DNA from: Roseateles asaccharophilus
Lineage (GTDB): Bacteria; Pseudomonadota; Gammaproteobacteria; Burkholderiales; Burkholderiaceae_C
NCBI RefSeq assembly: GCF_004362405.1
Contig: NZ_SNXE01000007.1
Span: 124,001-188,000, forward strand
Direction: 5' to 3'
DNA length: 64,000 nucleotides
Shown here: positions 1 through 8,497 of the stretch, piece by piece
Numbering within the stretch: the stretch's first letter is position 1
How the letters are laid out: each line of letters opens with the position of its first letter
Notes under the pieces: model-generated
Database searches by the model: none
What the model saw: only the letters and a program-made list of their open reading frames with translations
What the model was told of the DNA's origin: nothing
Translations under genes and position numbers: made by a program

Positions 1-730
1 TGTCGTCGTCTTCCACGCTGAAGAAACGCTGCTCCACGGTAGAGGCCGTGGCATTGGGCCGTGCCACCTCCACCAACTCGGGGTTCTGCAGATAGCTCTG
101 GGCCAGGCGCTTGATCTCGGGCGAGAAGGTGGCCGAGAACAGCAGGGTCTGGCGCGCCTTGGGCAGGTAGCTCAGGATGCGCTGCAGATCAGGCAGAAAG
201 CCGATGTCCAGCATGCGGTCGGCTTCGTCCAGCACCACATACTCGACCTGGTTGAGCACCGCGTTCTTGGCCTCGATATGGTCCAGCAGGCGGCCCGGGG
301 TGGCGATCAGCACCTCAACCCCGCCCTTGAGCTGCAGGGTCTGGGGCTTCATGTCCACGCCGCCAAAGACGCAGGCCACGCGCAGATTGGTGTGCTTGGA
401 ATAAGCCTTGACGTTGTTGGCCACCTGGTCGGCCAGCTCGCGGGTGGGCGCCAGCACCAGGGCGCGTACCGGGTGCCGGGCCGGTGAGGCGCTGGCGTTT
501 TCATGCTTGAGCATGCGCTGCAGCAGGGGGATGGAGAAGGCCGCGGTCTTGCCGGTGCCGGTCTGCGCAGCGCCCATCACGTCGCGGCCGCTGAGCACGA
601 TCGGAATGGCCTTGGCCTGGATCGGCGTCATGGTCGCGTAGCCCTGGTCGGCCACGGCGCGCAGCAGCTTGGCATCCAGCGGCAGCGTGTCGAAGCGGGC
701 GGGCGGCGGAGTGATGGTTTCTTCGGTCAT
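1..730 (-). CDS. rhlE: DEAD-box ATP-dependent RNA helicase, RhlE-like (C-terminus cut by the window edge)
   Basis: About 243 N-terminal residues of a DEAD-box helicase, which unwinds RNA duplexes using ATP in the cytoplasm (ribosome maturation and mRNA turnover in this family). Visible motifs in order are the Q motif (TPIQAKAIP), Walker A AQTGTGKT, PTRELA, the GG motif, TPGR, the DEAD box in VLDEADRMLD, and SAT (LLFSATF). The second RecA-like domain lies beyond base 1. The RhlE assignment rests on the GYATMTPIQ and RDVMGAAQTG context; a close paralogue such as DbpA or SrmB is less likely. The start is ATG at 728-730. The gene runs in the same direction as the glycan-lipid transferase gene downstream on the minus strand but is not part of the polysaccharide locus. 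Confidence 0.85.
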   Translation of the reverse strand, partial: MTEETITPPPARFDTLPLDAKLLRAVADQGYATMTPIQAKAIPIVLSGRDVMGAAQTGTGKTAAFSIPLLQRMLKHENASASPARHPVRALVLAPTRELADQVANNVKAYSKHTNLRVACVFGGVDMKPQTLQLKGGVEVLIATPGRLLDHIEAKNAVLNQVEYVVLDEADRMLDIGFLPDLQRILSYLPKARQTLLFSATFSPEIKRLAQSYLQNPELVEVARPNATASTVEQRFFSVEDDD

Positions 731-780
731 GGGGCGGGATTATCCCCCAGGGCGCTTGTCCAGCGGGATTTCACCAGGGC

Positions 781-1911
781 TCAACGCTCGCCCAGGCGTG
801 ATTTGTCCATGCTGCTTGACGCACGAAACACCAGCCACTTGGGTGTACGGAAACGCACGATGCGCCAATACAGACCCACGTACAGCACGGCAAACACCAG
901 CATGCAGGCAGCCAGCATGACCGTGGAACGCCAGAACAGCAAAGCCGGCACCAGGGAGGTCAGGCACAGCATCCACAGATAGGGCGCCGTCATGGAGTTG
1001 CGACGGGTCAGCGCACGCGCATCACGCGCACCCACGGCCCAGCGCATGAGCCGGCGATAAATCAGTGAGTGGAGATGGATGCCATCGGGCTCGCCAGGCG
1101 AGGCGTCGCGCAGGAAACGGCGCCGGTAGATGGAGAACACGGTCTCGAACACCGGATAGATGCAGACCATCAGCGGGAACAGGGGCGAGACCTCGGCATG
1201 ACGCGCGATCAGCAGAATGCCAATCTCGGCCAGGAAAAAGCCCATGAAATAGGCGCCGCCGTCCCCCAGGAAAATCAGGCCGGCCGGGTAATTCCAGACA
1301 AAGAAGCCCAGGATGGCGCCTACCCCAGCCAGAGCCCACAGCGTCAGCTCCGTGTCACCCAGCTGGTAAGCCACATAGGCAAACACCAGCAACATCAGGC
1401 TGACGCACATGGAGGAGAGACCATTGAAGCCATCGATGATGTTCACCGAATTGGCCACACCCGCCACCACAAAAACCGTGACCAGGGTGGCACCCACGGT
1501 GGTGGCCACCACCCAGTCCAAGCCGGGAATGTCGGTGCGCGTGATCAAGGCGCCGAGAAATGTGCCCCCAAGCGCCGCCGACACGGCCGTGGCCAGCAAA
1601 CGCTTGGCCGGCGATACGCGCTTGGTGAAATCCTCCACCAAGCCCGCACCGAAGGCCGGCAGGCCGCACAGCAGGATCAGCAGACCCAGATGCTCGTACG
1701 GCATCGAATCCAAGCCGAACCCCAGCAGCACGCAGGCCGCCAAGCCCGAGAAAATGCCCACACCCCCGATGCGAGGCACGGGACGGGCATGGAACTTCTG
1801 AGGACCGGAAAGATCATGGTCCGCCGAGAGATGCCCATGTTTGGCCGACGAATGGACCACCAGCAGCGTTACAGCCGCCGCGACCACAAAGGAAACGAGC
1901 AGGAACAACAT
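781..1911 (-). CDS. MraY/WecA-family undecaprenyl-phosphate sugar-1-phosphate transferase
   Basis: Polytopic inner-membrane protein of 376 residues with many hydrophobic helices. It carries the family's acidic motifs: a PRIGG segment near residue 50, an asparagine-aspartate motif (NSVNIIDGFNGLS), FLGDGGAYFMGF, and a basic loop around RRRFLRDASPGEPDGIHLHSL. Enzymes of this family transfer a sugar-1-phosphate (often HexNAc-1-P) from a UDP-sugar to undecaprenyl phosphate and so start O-antigen or exopolysaccharide repeat units. It is divergent from the export genes of cluster 1, which supports that role over the peptidoglycan enzyme MraY. I chose the ATG at 1909-1911 in front of a hydrophobic helix; an upstream TTG at 1941 would add ten non-hydrophobic residues. 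The exact sugar substrate cannot be read from sequence. Confidence 0.85.
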   Translation of the reverse strand: MLFLLVSFVVAAAVTLLVVHSSAKHGHLSADHDLSGPQKFHARPVPRIGGVGIFSGLAACVLLGFGLDSMPYEHLGLLILLCGLPAFGAGLVEDFTKRVSPAKRLLATAVSAALGGTFLGALITRTDIPGLDWVVATTVGATLVTVFVVAGVANSVNIIDGFNGLSSMCVSLMLLVFAYVAYQLGDTELTLWALAGVGAILGFFVWNYPAGLIFLGDGGAYFMGFFLAEIGILLIARHAEVSPLFPLMVCIYPVFETVFSIYRRRFLRDASPGEPDGIHLHSLIYRRLMRWAVGARDARALTRRNSMTAPYLWMLCLTSLVPALLFWRSTVMLAACMLVFAVLYVGLYWRIVRFRTPKWLVFRASSSMDKSRLGER

Positions 1912-2058
1912 ATGGCCGCGAGTGTACGGGCCGATCCCCAAAAAGCCGGCCCCGAGCAGACCAAACCGCCCCTTAGAATGTCGCGCCTAGCTCACACCCG
2001 GCCTGCCCTGCGGCACGGTCGGGATCGTCACGAGATGCTTCAATCGCCGAGACCACTC
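1912..2058. promoter_or_regulatory. Divergent intergenic region between the initiating transferase and the export gene
   Basis: This short region separates two divergently transcribed polysaccharide genes and must hold promoters for both, including the long cluster 1 operon. A weak -10-like TAGAAT lies at 1974-1979 on the plus strand without a convincing -35. I looked for a JUMPStart or ops element for RfaH-type antitermination and found none. An alternative in-frame ATG for the export protein lies at 2035. The regulatory role is inferred from gene orientation only. Confidence 0.4.
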
Positions 2059-4011
2059 ATGAATGTCCGCGCCTCTCGCGCCCGCCTGAACCTGCGCCCC
2101 CTTGTGGCAGCCCTCTTGGCCGCAGCGTCGCTGGGCCTGGGCAGCCTGCCAACCCAGGCCGCCCCGCTCTCCAACAGCACGGATCAGGAAGAGTCCGGCA
2201 TGGGGCCGGTGCGACTCAACAGTGGCAGAGCCACCGGCTCCGAGGGCATGAGTCTGCGCGAGAACGGCAGTGCACAGAGTACCTTGCGTGAGCGCAAGCC
2301 CGCCCCCTACAAGCCGGGTGAATTCGAGATCTATGTGAACAAGCTGCTGGGCTGGGAGCCAGTGAACTCTCGAATCCAAGGCAGCGATACCCAGGCACAG
2401 AGCGCGACTGGCGAGCCAGAGCGCGAACTGCTGGTCAAGCGTCTGGGTGCAGAGCTCATGATGCCTAGCGCGACGGACGACGCTCCGCGGCAAGTCCCGC
2501 TGGACTATGTGATCGGCATCGGCGATGAGGTGCAGCTCACCCTGTGGGGCTCGGTCGATGCAGACCTGCGCCTCACCGTGGACAACGCCGGCCGCATCGT
2601 CGTGCCGCGCGTAGGCCCCATCCTGGTGGCTGGTCTGCGCTATGCCGAGCTCAACGAGGCCATCAGCCGCCGTGTGGGCCAGGTCTTCAAGAACTTCCAG
2701 GCCAGTGCCTCGCTGGGTAGGCTGCGCGGCATCCGCGTCTATGTGACCGGTTTTGCCCAGCGCCCCGGCAGCTACAACATCAGCAGCCTGTCCACCATCG
2801 TCAGCGCCCTGATGCAGGCCGGCGGCCCCTCGGCGGCCGGTAGCTTCCGCCAGATCGAGCTGCGCCGCGCCGGCAAGCCCGCGGTCAAGTTCGACCTCTA
2901 CGACCTGCTGCTCAAGGGCAATCGCGCCGCCGACCTGCCTCTGCAGTCCGAGGATGTGGTGCATATCGGTCCCGTGGGCGCGCAACTGGCCGTGCTGGGC
3001 AGCATCAACAAGCCGGTGATCGCTGAGATCAAGCCCGGCGAGACGATTGACGACGCGCTGAACATGGCCGGCGGCTTCAACCCCGTAGCCGATCGCAGCC
3101 GCATCTCCATCGAGCGCCTGAGCGAGCGCAACGACCGCCGCGTCACCGAGCTGGCCCTGCCGGCCCAGTCCTCACAGCCGCTCAGCAATGGCGACATTCT
3201 TCGCGCCTTCAGCAGCGTGGCCGCCACCCTGCCCCAGCACAAGCAGTACAAGCGCGTGCGTGTGGAAGGCGAGGTGCAGCGCCCCGGCGAATATGTGCTG
3301 GCCCCCAACAGCACCATCAACGAAGCCATCCAGGCCGCCGGCGGCATGACCCCGCTGGCCTATGTCTTCGGCACCGAGTTCTCGCGCGAGAGCGTGCGCA
3401 TCAAGCAGCAAGAGAACTACGAGCGCGCCCTGCGCGATCTGGAAACCGAGTTCGCCCGCGCCACCAGCACGCAGCGCGCGCTGACCGCTGACGAGAGCGC
3501 CGCCCAAGCGGCCCGCGCCACCGGCACGACCCGACTGATCGAGCGCCTGCGTGCCGTCAAGCCCACAGGCCGCGTGGTACTGCAACTCAGCGCCGACGCG
3601 ACCAGCCTGCCCGAACTCACCTTGGAAGAAGGCGACCGCATCATGATCCCGCCGCGCCCCACCACCGTGGGCGTGTTCGGCAGCGTATTCAACAACGGCA
3701 GCTTCCTCTGGAAGAGCGGCAGCTCGGTGGACGACGCTCTGCGTCTGGCCGGCGGCCCCACCCGTGGCGCCGACACCAGCAGCACCTTTGTGCTGCGCGC
3801 CAACGGCAGCGTGATCAGCGCCCAGCAGACCAGCGGCGGCTGGGTCAGCTTCGGCAGCGCGCTCGCGAATGTGGCTGCCCTGCCCGGCGACACCGTCTTC
3901 GTGCCCGAAGAGATGAACAAGACCACATTCATGCAGTCGGCCAAGGAATGGACGCAGATCCTGTATCAGTTCGGTCTGGGCGCAGCAGCCTTGAAGACCA
4001 TCAAGAACTGA
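2059..4011 (+). CDS. Polysaccharide export protein with several SLBB domains (Wza-related)
   Basis: About 650 residues, well above the roughly 380 of E. coli Wza. Order: signal peptide (1 to about 33, ending PTQA), a linker, a poly-export domain (about 145-225, VPLDYVIGIGDEVQLTLWG), then four SLBB-like repeats beginning near residues 225 (VYVTGFAQRPGSY), 308 (LAVLGSINKP), 398 (VRVEGEVQRPGEY) and 535 (VGVFGSVFNNGS), and a short C-terminal amphipathic tail. Such proteins form the outer-membrane or periplasmic conduit for capsule or exopolysaccharide. There is no lipobox cysteine, so unlike Wza it should not be acylated. ATG 2059 is preferred because the signal peptide follows directly; ATG 2035 is in frame. 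The Wzz gene follows 52 bp downstream. The open frame extends far upstream but has no protein-like content there. Confidence 0.85.
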   Translation: MNVRASRARLNLRPLVAALLAAASLGLGSLPTQAAPLSNSTDQEESGMGPVRLNSGRATGSEGMSLRENGSAQSTLRERKPAPYKPGEFEIYVNKLLGWEPVNSRIQGSDTQAQSATGEPERELLVKRLGAELMMPSATDDAPRQVPLDYVIGIGDEVQLTLWGSVDADLRLTVDNAGRIVVPRVGPILVAGLRYAELNEAISRRVGQVFKNFQASASLGRLRGIRVYVTGFAQRPGSYNISSLSTIVSALMQAGGPSAAGSFRQIELRRAGKPAVKFDLYDLLLKGNRAADLPLQSEDVVHIGPVGAQLAVLGSINKPVIAEIKPGETIDDALNMAGGFNPVADRSRISIERLSERNDRRVTELALPAQSSQPLSNGDILRAFSSVAATLPQHKQYKRVRVEGEVQRPGEYVLAPNSTINEAIQAAGGMTPLAYVFGTEFSRESVRIKQQENYERALRDLETEFARATSTQRALTADESAAQAARATGTTRLIERLRAVKPTGRVVLQLSADATSLPELTLEEGDRIMIPPRPTTVGVFGSVFNNGSFLWKSGSSVDDALRLAGGPTRGADTSSTFVLRANGSVISAQQTSGGWVSFGSALANVAALPGDTVFVPEEMNKTTFMQSAKEWTQILYQFGLGAAALKTIKN

Positions 4012-4063
4012 GCGCGACAAGCACAACAACATCTGGCCTGACCCCGCCTGGAGCCATCCAACC

Positions 4064-5188
4064 GTGACGCAGAACAACAATGCTCAACCGCAAGCGCACC
4101 CCGCCGACCACAACCCCTGGAACGAAGACGAGGGCGTAGACCTTCTGGAGCTAGGCTCGCACCTGCTCAACAAATGGAAGCTGCTGGTTTCGGTGCCTTT
4201 GCTCGTCGGTACCCTGACCTTAGGGGGCACCTACCTCATCAAACCCACCTTCACGGCGCAAACAATCTTCCTCCCCCCCCAGCAACAACAAAGTTCAGCC
4301 GCATCCGCACTTGCATCTCTCGGTGCGCTTGCCGGCCTCGCAGGCGGCGCAGGCAGCCTCAAAACGCCAGGCGACCAATACGTTTCGCTGATGCAGAGCG
4401 CGAACGTGGAAGACCGCATCATCGACCGCTTCAAGCTCATGGCGCTTTATGAGGCGAAGTTCCGCTTCGAAGCTCGCAAGGAGCTCGAGCAAAACGTTCG
4501 CATCAGCCTGGGAAAGAAGGACGGCTTGATCACAGTAGAAGCCGATGCCAAAGATCCGCAGTTGGCCGCCGATATGGCCAATCAGTACGTCGCCGAATTG
4601 CGCCGGCTGACATCGGAACTAGCCCTCACCGAAGCGCAGCAGCGCCGTGCCTTTTTCGAGACTGAGCTCAAGAACACCAAGACCAAGCTCGCCGAGGCAC
4701 AGCAAGCACTCCAAAGTGGTGGCTTTAATGCCGGCGCCATCAAGGCCGAGCCCAAGGCCGCAGCGGAGAACTACGCACAACTTAAAGCTCAGTTGACCGC
4801 CGCCGAGGTTCGCCTACAAGCACTGCGCCGCACCCGAACCGACACTGCCCCCGAAGTGCAACAACAGGCCAGCTTAGTTGCCGCTCTACACGGACAGTTA
4901 GTCAAGCTCACGACCAAGACTGATGACAGCCCCAGCGCCGACTATGTCAGCCGCTATCGGGAGTACAAGTATCAGGAAGCTTTGTTCGAACTATTCTCCA
5001 AGCAGTACGAGATCGCGCGATTGGACGAGAGCCGCGATGGCGGCTCCATCCAAGTCATTGATGTGGCAACACCGCCCGAACTAAAGAGCAAGCCAAGGCG
5101 CGCCATCACCGCCGGCATTGCTTGGCTACTTGCGCTGACTGCTACTAGCATCTTCTTTATTGTCAACCACCGCAAACGGCCCACATAA
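4064..5188 (+). CDS. Wzz-family polysaccharide chain-length determinant protein
   Basis: 374 residues starting with GTG. An N-terminal cytoplasmic segment leads into a transmembrane helix (about residues 40-62, LLVSVPLLVGTLTLGGTYL), then a large periplasmic part with coiled-coil character (about 180-310, rich in Ala, Glu and Gln), and a second transmembrane helix near the C-terminus preceded by a proline-rich motif (ATPPELKSKPRRA). This is the Wzz/GNVR topology that sets glycan chain length together with Wzx and Wzy. No Walker motifs or tyrosine-kinase domain follow, so this is not a Wzc-type autokinase. It lies between the SLBB export gene and the EPS regulator. Base composition drops noticeably from this gene onward compared with the export gene. 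Confidence 0.85.
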   Translation: MTQNNNAQPQAHPADHNPWNEDEGVDLLELGSHLLNKWKLLVSVPLLVGTLTLGGTYLIKPTFTAQTIFLPPQQQQSSAASALASLGALAGLAGGAGSLKTPGDQYVSLMQSANVEDRIIDRFKLMALYEAKFRFEARKELEQNVRISLGKKDGLITVEADAKDPQLAADMANQYVAELRRLTSELALTEAQQRRAFFETELKNTKTKLAEAQQALQSGGFNAGAIKAEPKAAAENYAQLKAQLTAAEVRLQALRRTRTDTAPEVQQQASLVAALHGQLVKLTTKTDDSPSADYVSRYREYKYQEALFELFSKQYEIARLDESRDGGSIQVIDVATPPELKSKPRRAITAGIAWLLALTATSIFFIVNHRKRPT

Positions 5189-5241
5189 GCCATCACCATG
5201 GGTTGGACCACGGGCGAACATCTGCTACATTCACGCGTTCA

Positions 5242-5637
5242 ATGAGTGAACAATCGTCCCGCCCGACCGAGCAAGCAGGGACTAGTGCATTGGACGGCCA
5301 CAGTCTCGCTGCGCTCAGATTACTTGCGCGTGCGCCGCTGCAGTCACAGCGCGAACTAGCGACAGCTCTCGGCATGAGCCTTGGGCGCACTAACTTTGTT
5401 CTGCGGGCATTGCTCGAGAAAGGGCACGTGAAAGTTCGCAACTTCCGAAAGAGCGGCAACAAACTCGCGTACGCCTATGTTTTGACGCCATCCGGCATTG
5501 CGGAAAAACTGCGTCTTACGCGTCGCTTTATTCAACGGAAGGAAGAAGAGTTTGAGCAACTCAGGCTAGCGATTTACGAACTCAAGGCAGAACTAGAGAC
5601 AGGCTCAACAACGCAGAAGAATTGTGAGAATGAATGA
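5242..5637 (+). CDS. MarR-type EPS-associated transcriptional regulator
   Basis: 131-residue winged-helix protein matching the small MarR-like family usually found inside exopolysaccharide loci. The recognition region reads [20 protein letters not shown], followed by a wing ([21 protein letters not shown]) and a C-terminal coiled-coil helix ([21 protein letters not shown]) likely used for dimerisation. I chose ATG 5242; an in-frame TTG at 5203 would add 13 unconvincing residues. The stop overlaps the dehydrogenase start in an ATGA arrangement, so regulator and sugar genes are translationally coupled. Its target is unknown; a natural candidate is the divergent region at 1.9-2.06 kb or its own operon. 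Confidence 0.85.
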   Translation: MSEQSSRPTEQAGTSALDGHSLAALRLLARAPLQSQRELATALGMSLGRTNFVLRALLEKGHVKVRNFRKSGNKLAYAYVLTPSGIAEKLRLTRRFIQRKEEEFEQLRLAIYELKAELETGSTTQKNCENE

Positions 5638-6953
5638 AAGCGACCGTAATTGGATCTGGATATGTTGGCCTAGTTACTGGCGCATGCTTGGCTGACGTTG
5701 GCAACGACATCGTTTGCTTAGACATCGACACACGCAAGATCGCCATGCTCGAGGCTGGCGATGTGCCCATCTACGAACCAGGGCTCAAGGAACTGATCGA
5801 GCGCAATGCGCGAGCAGGGCGACTACGTTTCACCACGGATGTGCAAGTCGCCGTGACCCACGGCGATCTGTTGTTCATCGCGGTGGGCACCCCGCCTGGC
5901 GAGGATGGTTCGGCTGACCTGCAGCATGTGCTGTCTGCCGCACGTGGAATAGGCAAGCATTTGCGCGGCAACCAAGTGGTGGTCAACAAGAGCACTGTCC
6001 CCGTCGGCACTGTCGATCTGGTGCGAAACGCAATACAGCACGAGCTTGCAGTACGCGGTACTGAGCTGCGCTTTTGCGTACTCTCCAATCCGGAGTTTTT
6101 GAAGGAAGGCGCAGCAATCGATGATTTCATGCGCCCCGACCGAATCGTCATCGGTGGCGAAGAGCCCTGGGGCTTGGAGCTGCTTCGCGCGCTCTACGCC
6201 CCCTTTGAGCGCAATCACCCCAAGGTGATCACGATGGATGCACGCTCAGCCGAGTTAACGAAGTACGCGGCAAATGCCATGCTCGCCACACGCATCAGCT
6301 TCATGAACGAGCTGGCACTGTTGGCCGATCAAGTGAACGCCGACATTGATCATGTCCGCCGAGGCATCGGCTCAGACCCGCGCATCGGCACACACTTCCT
6401 GTACGCCGGCTGCGGGTACGGTGGCTCCTGTTTTCCCAAGGACGTCCAAGCATTACTTCATACAGGGCAAAAGCATGGGCAACCTATGCGAATTCTGGAC
6501 GCCGTTGAGAAGGCTAACGAGCATCAGAAGCGGGTTCTCGTCGAAAAACTGGTGGCCGAATGCGGTGACCTGTCAGGATTGACTGTGGCAGTGTGGGGCC
6601 TGGCGTTCAAGCCAGAAACCGACGATATGCGCGCGGCGACAAGCTTGGTCGTTGTTCCTGAACTATTGGCTCGCGGCGCGGCGGTAGTGGCCTATGACCC
6701 TGTTGCTACCGAAACCGCGGCCAAGGAGTTGCCGAGGTCTGATCGCCTGCGCTTTGCCGAATCAGCCGATGCGGCAGTGGACGGTGCCGATGCCCTGCTG
6801 ATCGTCACTGAATGGAAAGAATTCAGGAGCCCGCGCCTTGAGCGCCTAGCCAGTGCACTGCGGCTGAAAGTCGTGGTGGACGGCCGAAACATCCTTGATC
6901 CGCGACAGGCCCGCGCGGCTGGACTGACCTATCTCTGCATTGGACGACCATGA
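5634..6953 (+). CDS. ugd: UDP-glucose 6-dehydrogenase family protein
   Basis: 439 residues. An N-terminal Rossmann domain ([21 protein letters not shown] binding), a [13 protein letters not shown] segment, catalytic region ([16 protein letters not shown]), and the active-site cysteine motif [14 protein letters not shown] near residue 262 are intact, with the C-terminal UDP-binding domain ([17 protein letters not shown]). It oxidises UDP-glucose to UDP-glucuronate, or possibly another UDP-hexose. The motif style is that of the Ugd/TuaD branch rather than the WecC/WbpA branch acting on UDP-HexNAc. Because the next three genes need a UDP-GlcNAc uronate, this enzyme's true substrate matters. Overlaps its neighbours by 4 bp on both sides. 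Confidence 0.9.
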   Translation: MKATVIGSGYVGLVTGACLADVGNDIVCLDIDTRKIAMLEAGDVPIYEPGLKELIERNARAGRLRFTTDVQVAVTHGDLLFIAVGTPPGEDGSADLQHVLSAARGIGKHLRGNQVVVNKSTVPVGTVDLVRNAIQHELAVRGTELRFCVLSNPEFLKEGAAIDDFMRPDRIVIGGEEPWGLELLRALYAPFERNHPKVITMDARSAELTKYAANAMLATRISFMNELALLADQVNADIDHVRRGIGSDPRIGTHFLYAGCGYGGSCFPKDVQALLHTGQKHGQPMRILDAVEKANEHQKRVLVEKLVAECGDLSGLTVAVWGLAFKPETDDMRAATSLVVVPELLARGAAVVAYDPVATETAAKELPRSDRLRFAESADAAVDGADALLIVTEWKEFRSPRLERLASALRLKVVVDGRNILDPRQARAAGLTYLCIGRP

Positions 6954-8008
6954 TCAATTTCGCCATCATCGGCTGCGGCCGCATTGCCAAGCGCCATGCC
7001 GAACTGCTCGGCACTGGGCAGATTACAGGCGCTCGCCTGGTCGCCGTTTGCGATATCGATTCGACTCGCGCCCAGGCTTTCGCCGAGCGCTTTGGCGTGC
7101 CTGGATTTACCAGCATTAGCGAGATGCTGACCGCTCCTGGCATTGATGCTGTAGCAGTGCTGACGCCAAGCGGCATGCATGCCGAGCACGCCATCATGGC
7201 TGCAAATGCAGGCAAGCATGTCGTGGTCGAAAAACCAATGGCACTCCGCTTGGAAGACGCGGACGCCATGATTGCTGCCGCCGACCGAAACAAGGTCCGC
7301 TTGCTCGTCGTAAAGCAGAACCGCTTCAACGTTCCGGTTGTCAAGGCCTACGAGGCACTGAGTGCCGGCCGTTTTGGCCAACTGGTACTGGGCACGGTGC
7401 GCGTACGCTGGTGCCGCGATCAGGGCTACTACGCACAGGACGCTTGGCGCGGCACCTTCGCTCAAGATGGTGGCGTGATCGCCAATCAGGCCAGCCACCA
7501 TGTCGACATGCTGGGCTGGTTCATGGGCCCGGTGGAGAGCATTCATGCACGCGGCGTGCGCGCACTAGTGGACATCGAAGCCGAGGATACATGCGTCGCC
7601 ACAGTCAAGTTTCGCAGTGGCGCCGTCGGCGTCATCGAAGCAACCAATGCCACTCGACCCAAAGACCTGGAAGGCTCGCTGTCGATACTCGGTTCCGGCG
7701 GTACGGTTGAGATCGGCGGTTTCGCTGTGAACAAAATACGCCATTGGAACTTCGTCGCCCCCCGGGAAGAGGACGCCGAGGTGATGGATCGCTTCTCGGT
7801 CAACCCACCCAATGTGTACGGCTTCGGTCATCAAGCCTATTACGAGCATGTCGTTGCTGTACTGGAAGGCCGAGAGAAAGCGCTTGTTGACGGCCACGAA
7901 GGCCGGGCTAGCCTGGAACTGGTCGCCGCACTGTATGAGTCCATGGCCAGCGGCCTGGAAGTCTCGTTGCCTCTCAAAACCGAGCATAGCCGCCTCGGGC
8001 GCGCCTGA
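6950..8008 (+). CDS. Gfo/Idh/MocA oxidoreductase, WbpB/WlbA-like UDP-N-acetyl-glucosaminuronate 3-dehydrogenase (copy 1)
   Basis: 352 residues. It has an N-terminal NAD-binding fold ([15 protein letters not shown]), the EKPMAL catalytic-lysine motif (Gfo/Idh EKP signature), and a C-terminal domain with [16 protein letters not shown], as seen in WbpB/WlbA. This family oxidises UDP-GlcNAcA at C3 so that WbpE can aminate it and WbpD can acetylate it, giving UDP-2,3-diacetamido-2,3-dideoxy-glucuronate. The two following genes are the expected WbpD and WbpE partners. A second homologue is at 38492-39550; the two differ at many positions, so this is not a recent duplication. Starts in an ATGA overlap. 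Confidence 0.88.
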   Translation: MINFAIIGCGRIAKRHAELLGTGQITGARLVAVCDIDSTRAQAFAERFGVPGFTSISEMLTAPGIDAVAVLTPSGMHAEHAIMAANAGKHVVVEKPMALRLEDADAMIAAADRNKVRLLVVKQNRFNVPVVKAYEALSAGRFGQLVLGTVRVRWCRDQGYYAQDAWRGTFAQDGGVIANQASHHVDMLGWFMGPVESIHARGVRALVDIEAEDTCVATVKFRSGAVGVIEATNATRPKDLEGSLSILGSGGTVEIGGFAVNKIRHWNFVAPREEDAEVMDRFSVNPPNVYGFGHQAYYEHVVAVLEGREKALVDGHEGRASLELVAALYESMASGLEVSLPLKTEHSRLGRA

Positions 8009-8010
8009 CC

Positions 8011-8490
8011 ATGAGCCGCGCTCCCACGCTGCTGCAAGCCTCCATACGGGACGTGACCTGCGGTGAAGGCGTCAAAATCGTCCAACCGGCGAACGTCTAT
8101 GAGTGCACGCTTGGCGATGGCTGCTTCGTCGGCCCCTTCACCGAGATCCAGAAAGGCGTGACGATCGGCGCGCGCACACGCGTCCAGTCCCACAGCTTTA
8201 TCTGCGAGCTCGTGTCAATCGGCGCGGACTGCTTCGTCGGCCATGGTGTCATGTTCATCAATGACGCCTTCTCTGTCGGCGGTCCGGCCCGCGGGCGGCG
8301 CGAACTATGGAGGTCCACCGAGATCGGTAACCGTGTCTCGCTCGGCTCGAACGCGACGATCATGCCTGTGCGGATCTGCGACGACGTGGTCGTGGGCGCC
8401 GGTGCGGTCGTCACCCGCGACATCACCGAACCCGGCTTCTACGTCGGAAACCCGGCGCGCCTGCTGCGTGCCATGCCAAGCAAGGATTGA
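8011..8490 (+). CDS. WbpD-like hexapeptide-repeat N-acetyltransferase (copy 1)
   Basis: 159-residue left-handed beta-helix acyltransferase with repeated isoleucine/valine-glycine hexads (VGPFTEIQKGVTIGARTRVQ and VSLGSNATIMPVRICDDVVVGAGAVVTRDI). WbpD uses acetyl-CoA to acetylate the 3-amino group of UDP-2-acetamido-3-amino-uronate. The operon position between WbpB-like and WbpE-like genes supports this precise role. It is shorter than copy 2 (190 residues at 37909-38481), lacking some N-terminal hexads. It starts 2 bp after the preceding stop and ends 7 bp before the aminotransferase start. Confidence 0.85.
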   Translation: MSRAPTLLQASIRDVTCGEGVKIVQPANVYECTLGDGCFVGPFTEIQKGVTIGARTRVQSHSFICELVSIGADCFVGHGVMFINDAFSVGGPARGRRELWRSTEIGNRVSLGSNATIMPVRICDDVVVGAGAVVTRDITEPGFYVGNPARLLRAMPSKD

Positions 8491-8497
8491 GAACATC

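Noticed and set aside
1069-2058. Long open frame extending the SLBB export protein about 330 codons upstream
   Set aside because: It lies antisense to the WecA-like gene, reads as Gln/Arg/His-rich sequence typical of a GC-rich antisense frame, and the signal peptide begins only at 2059.
1912-2058. JUMPStart/ops element for RfaH-type antitermination
   Set aside because: No match to the ops core was found on either strand in the region upstream of the export operon.
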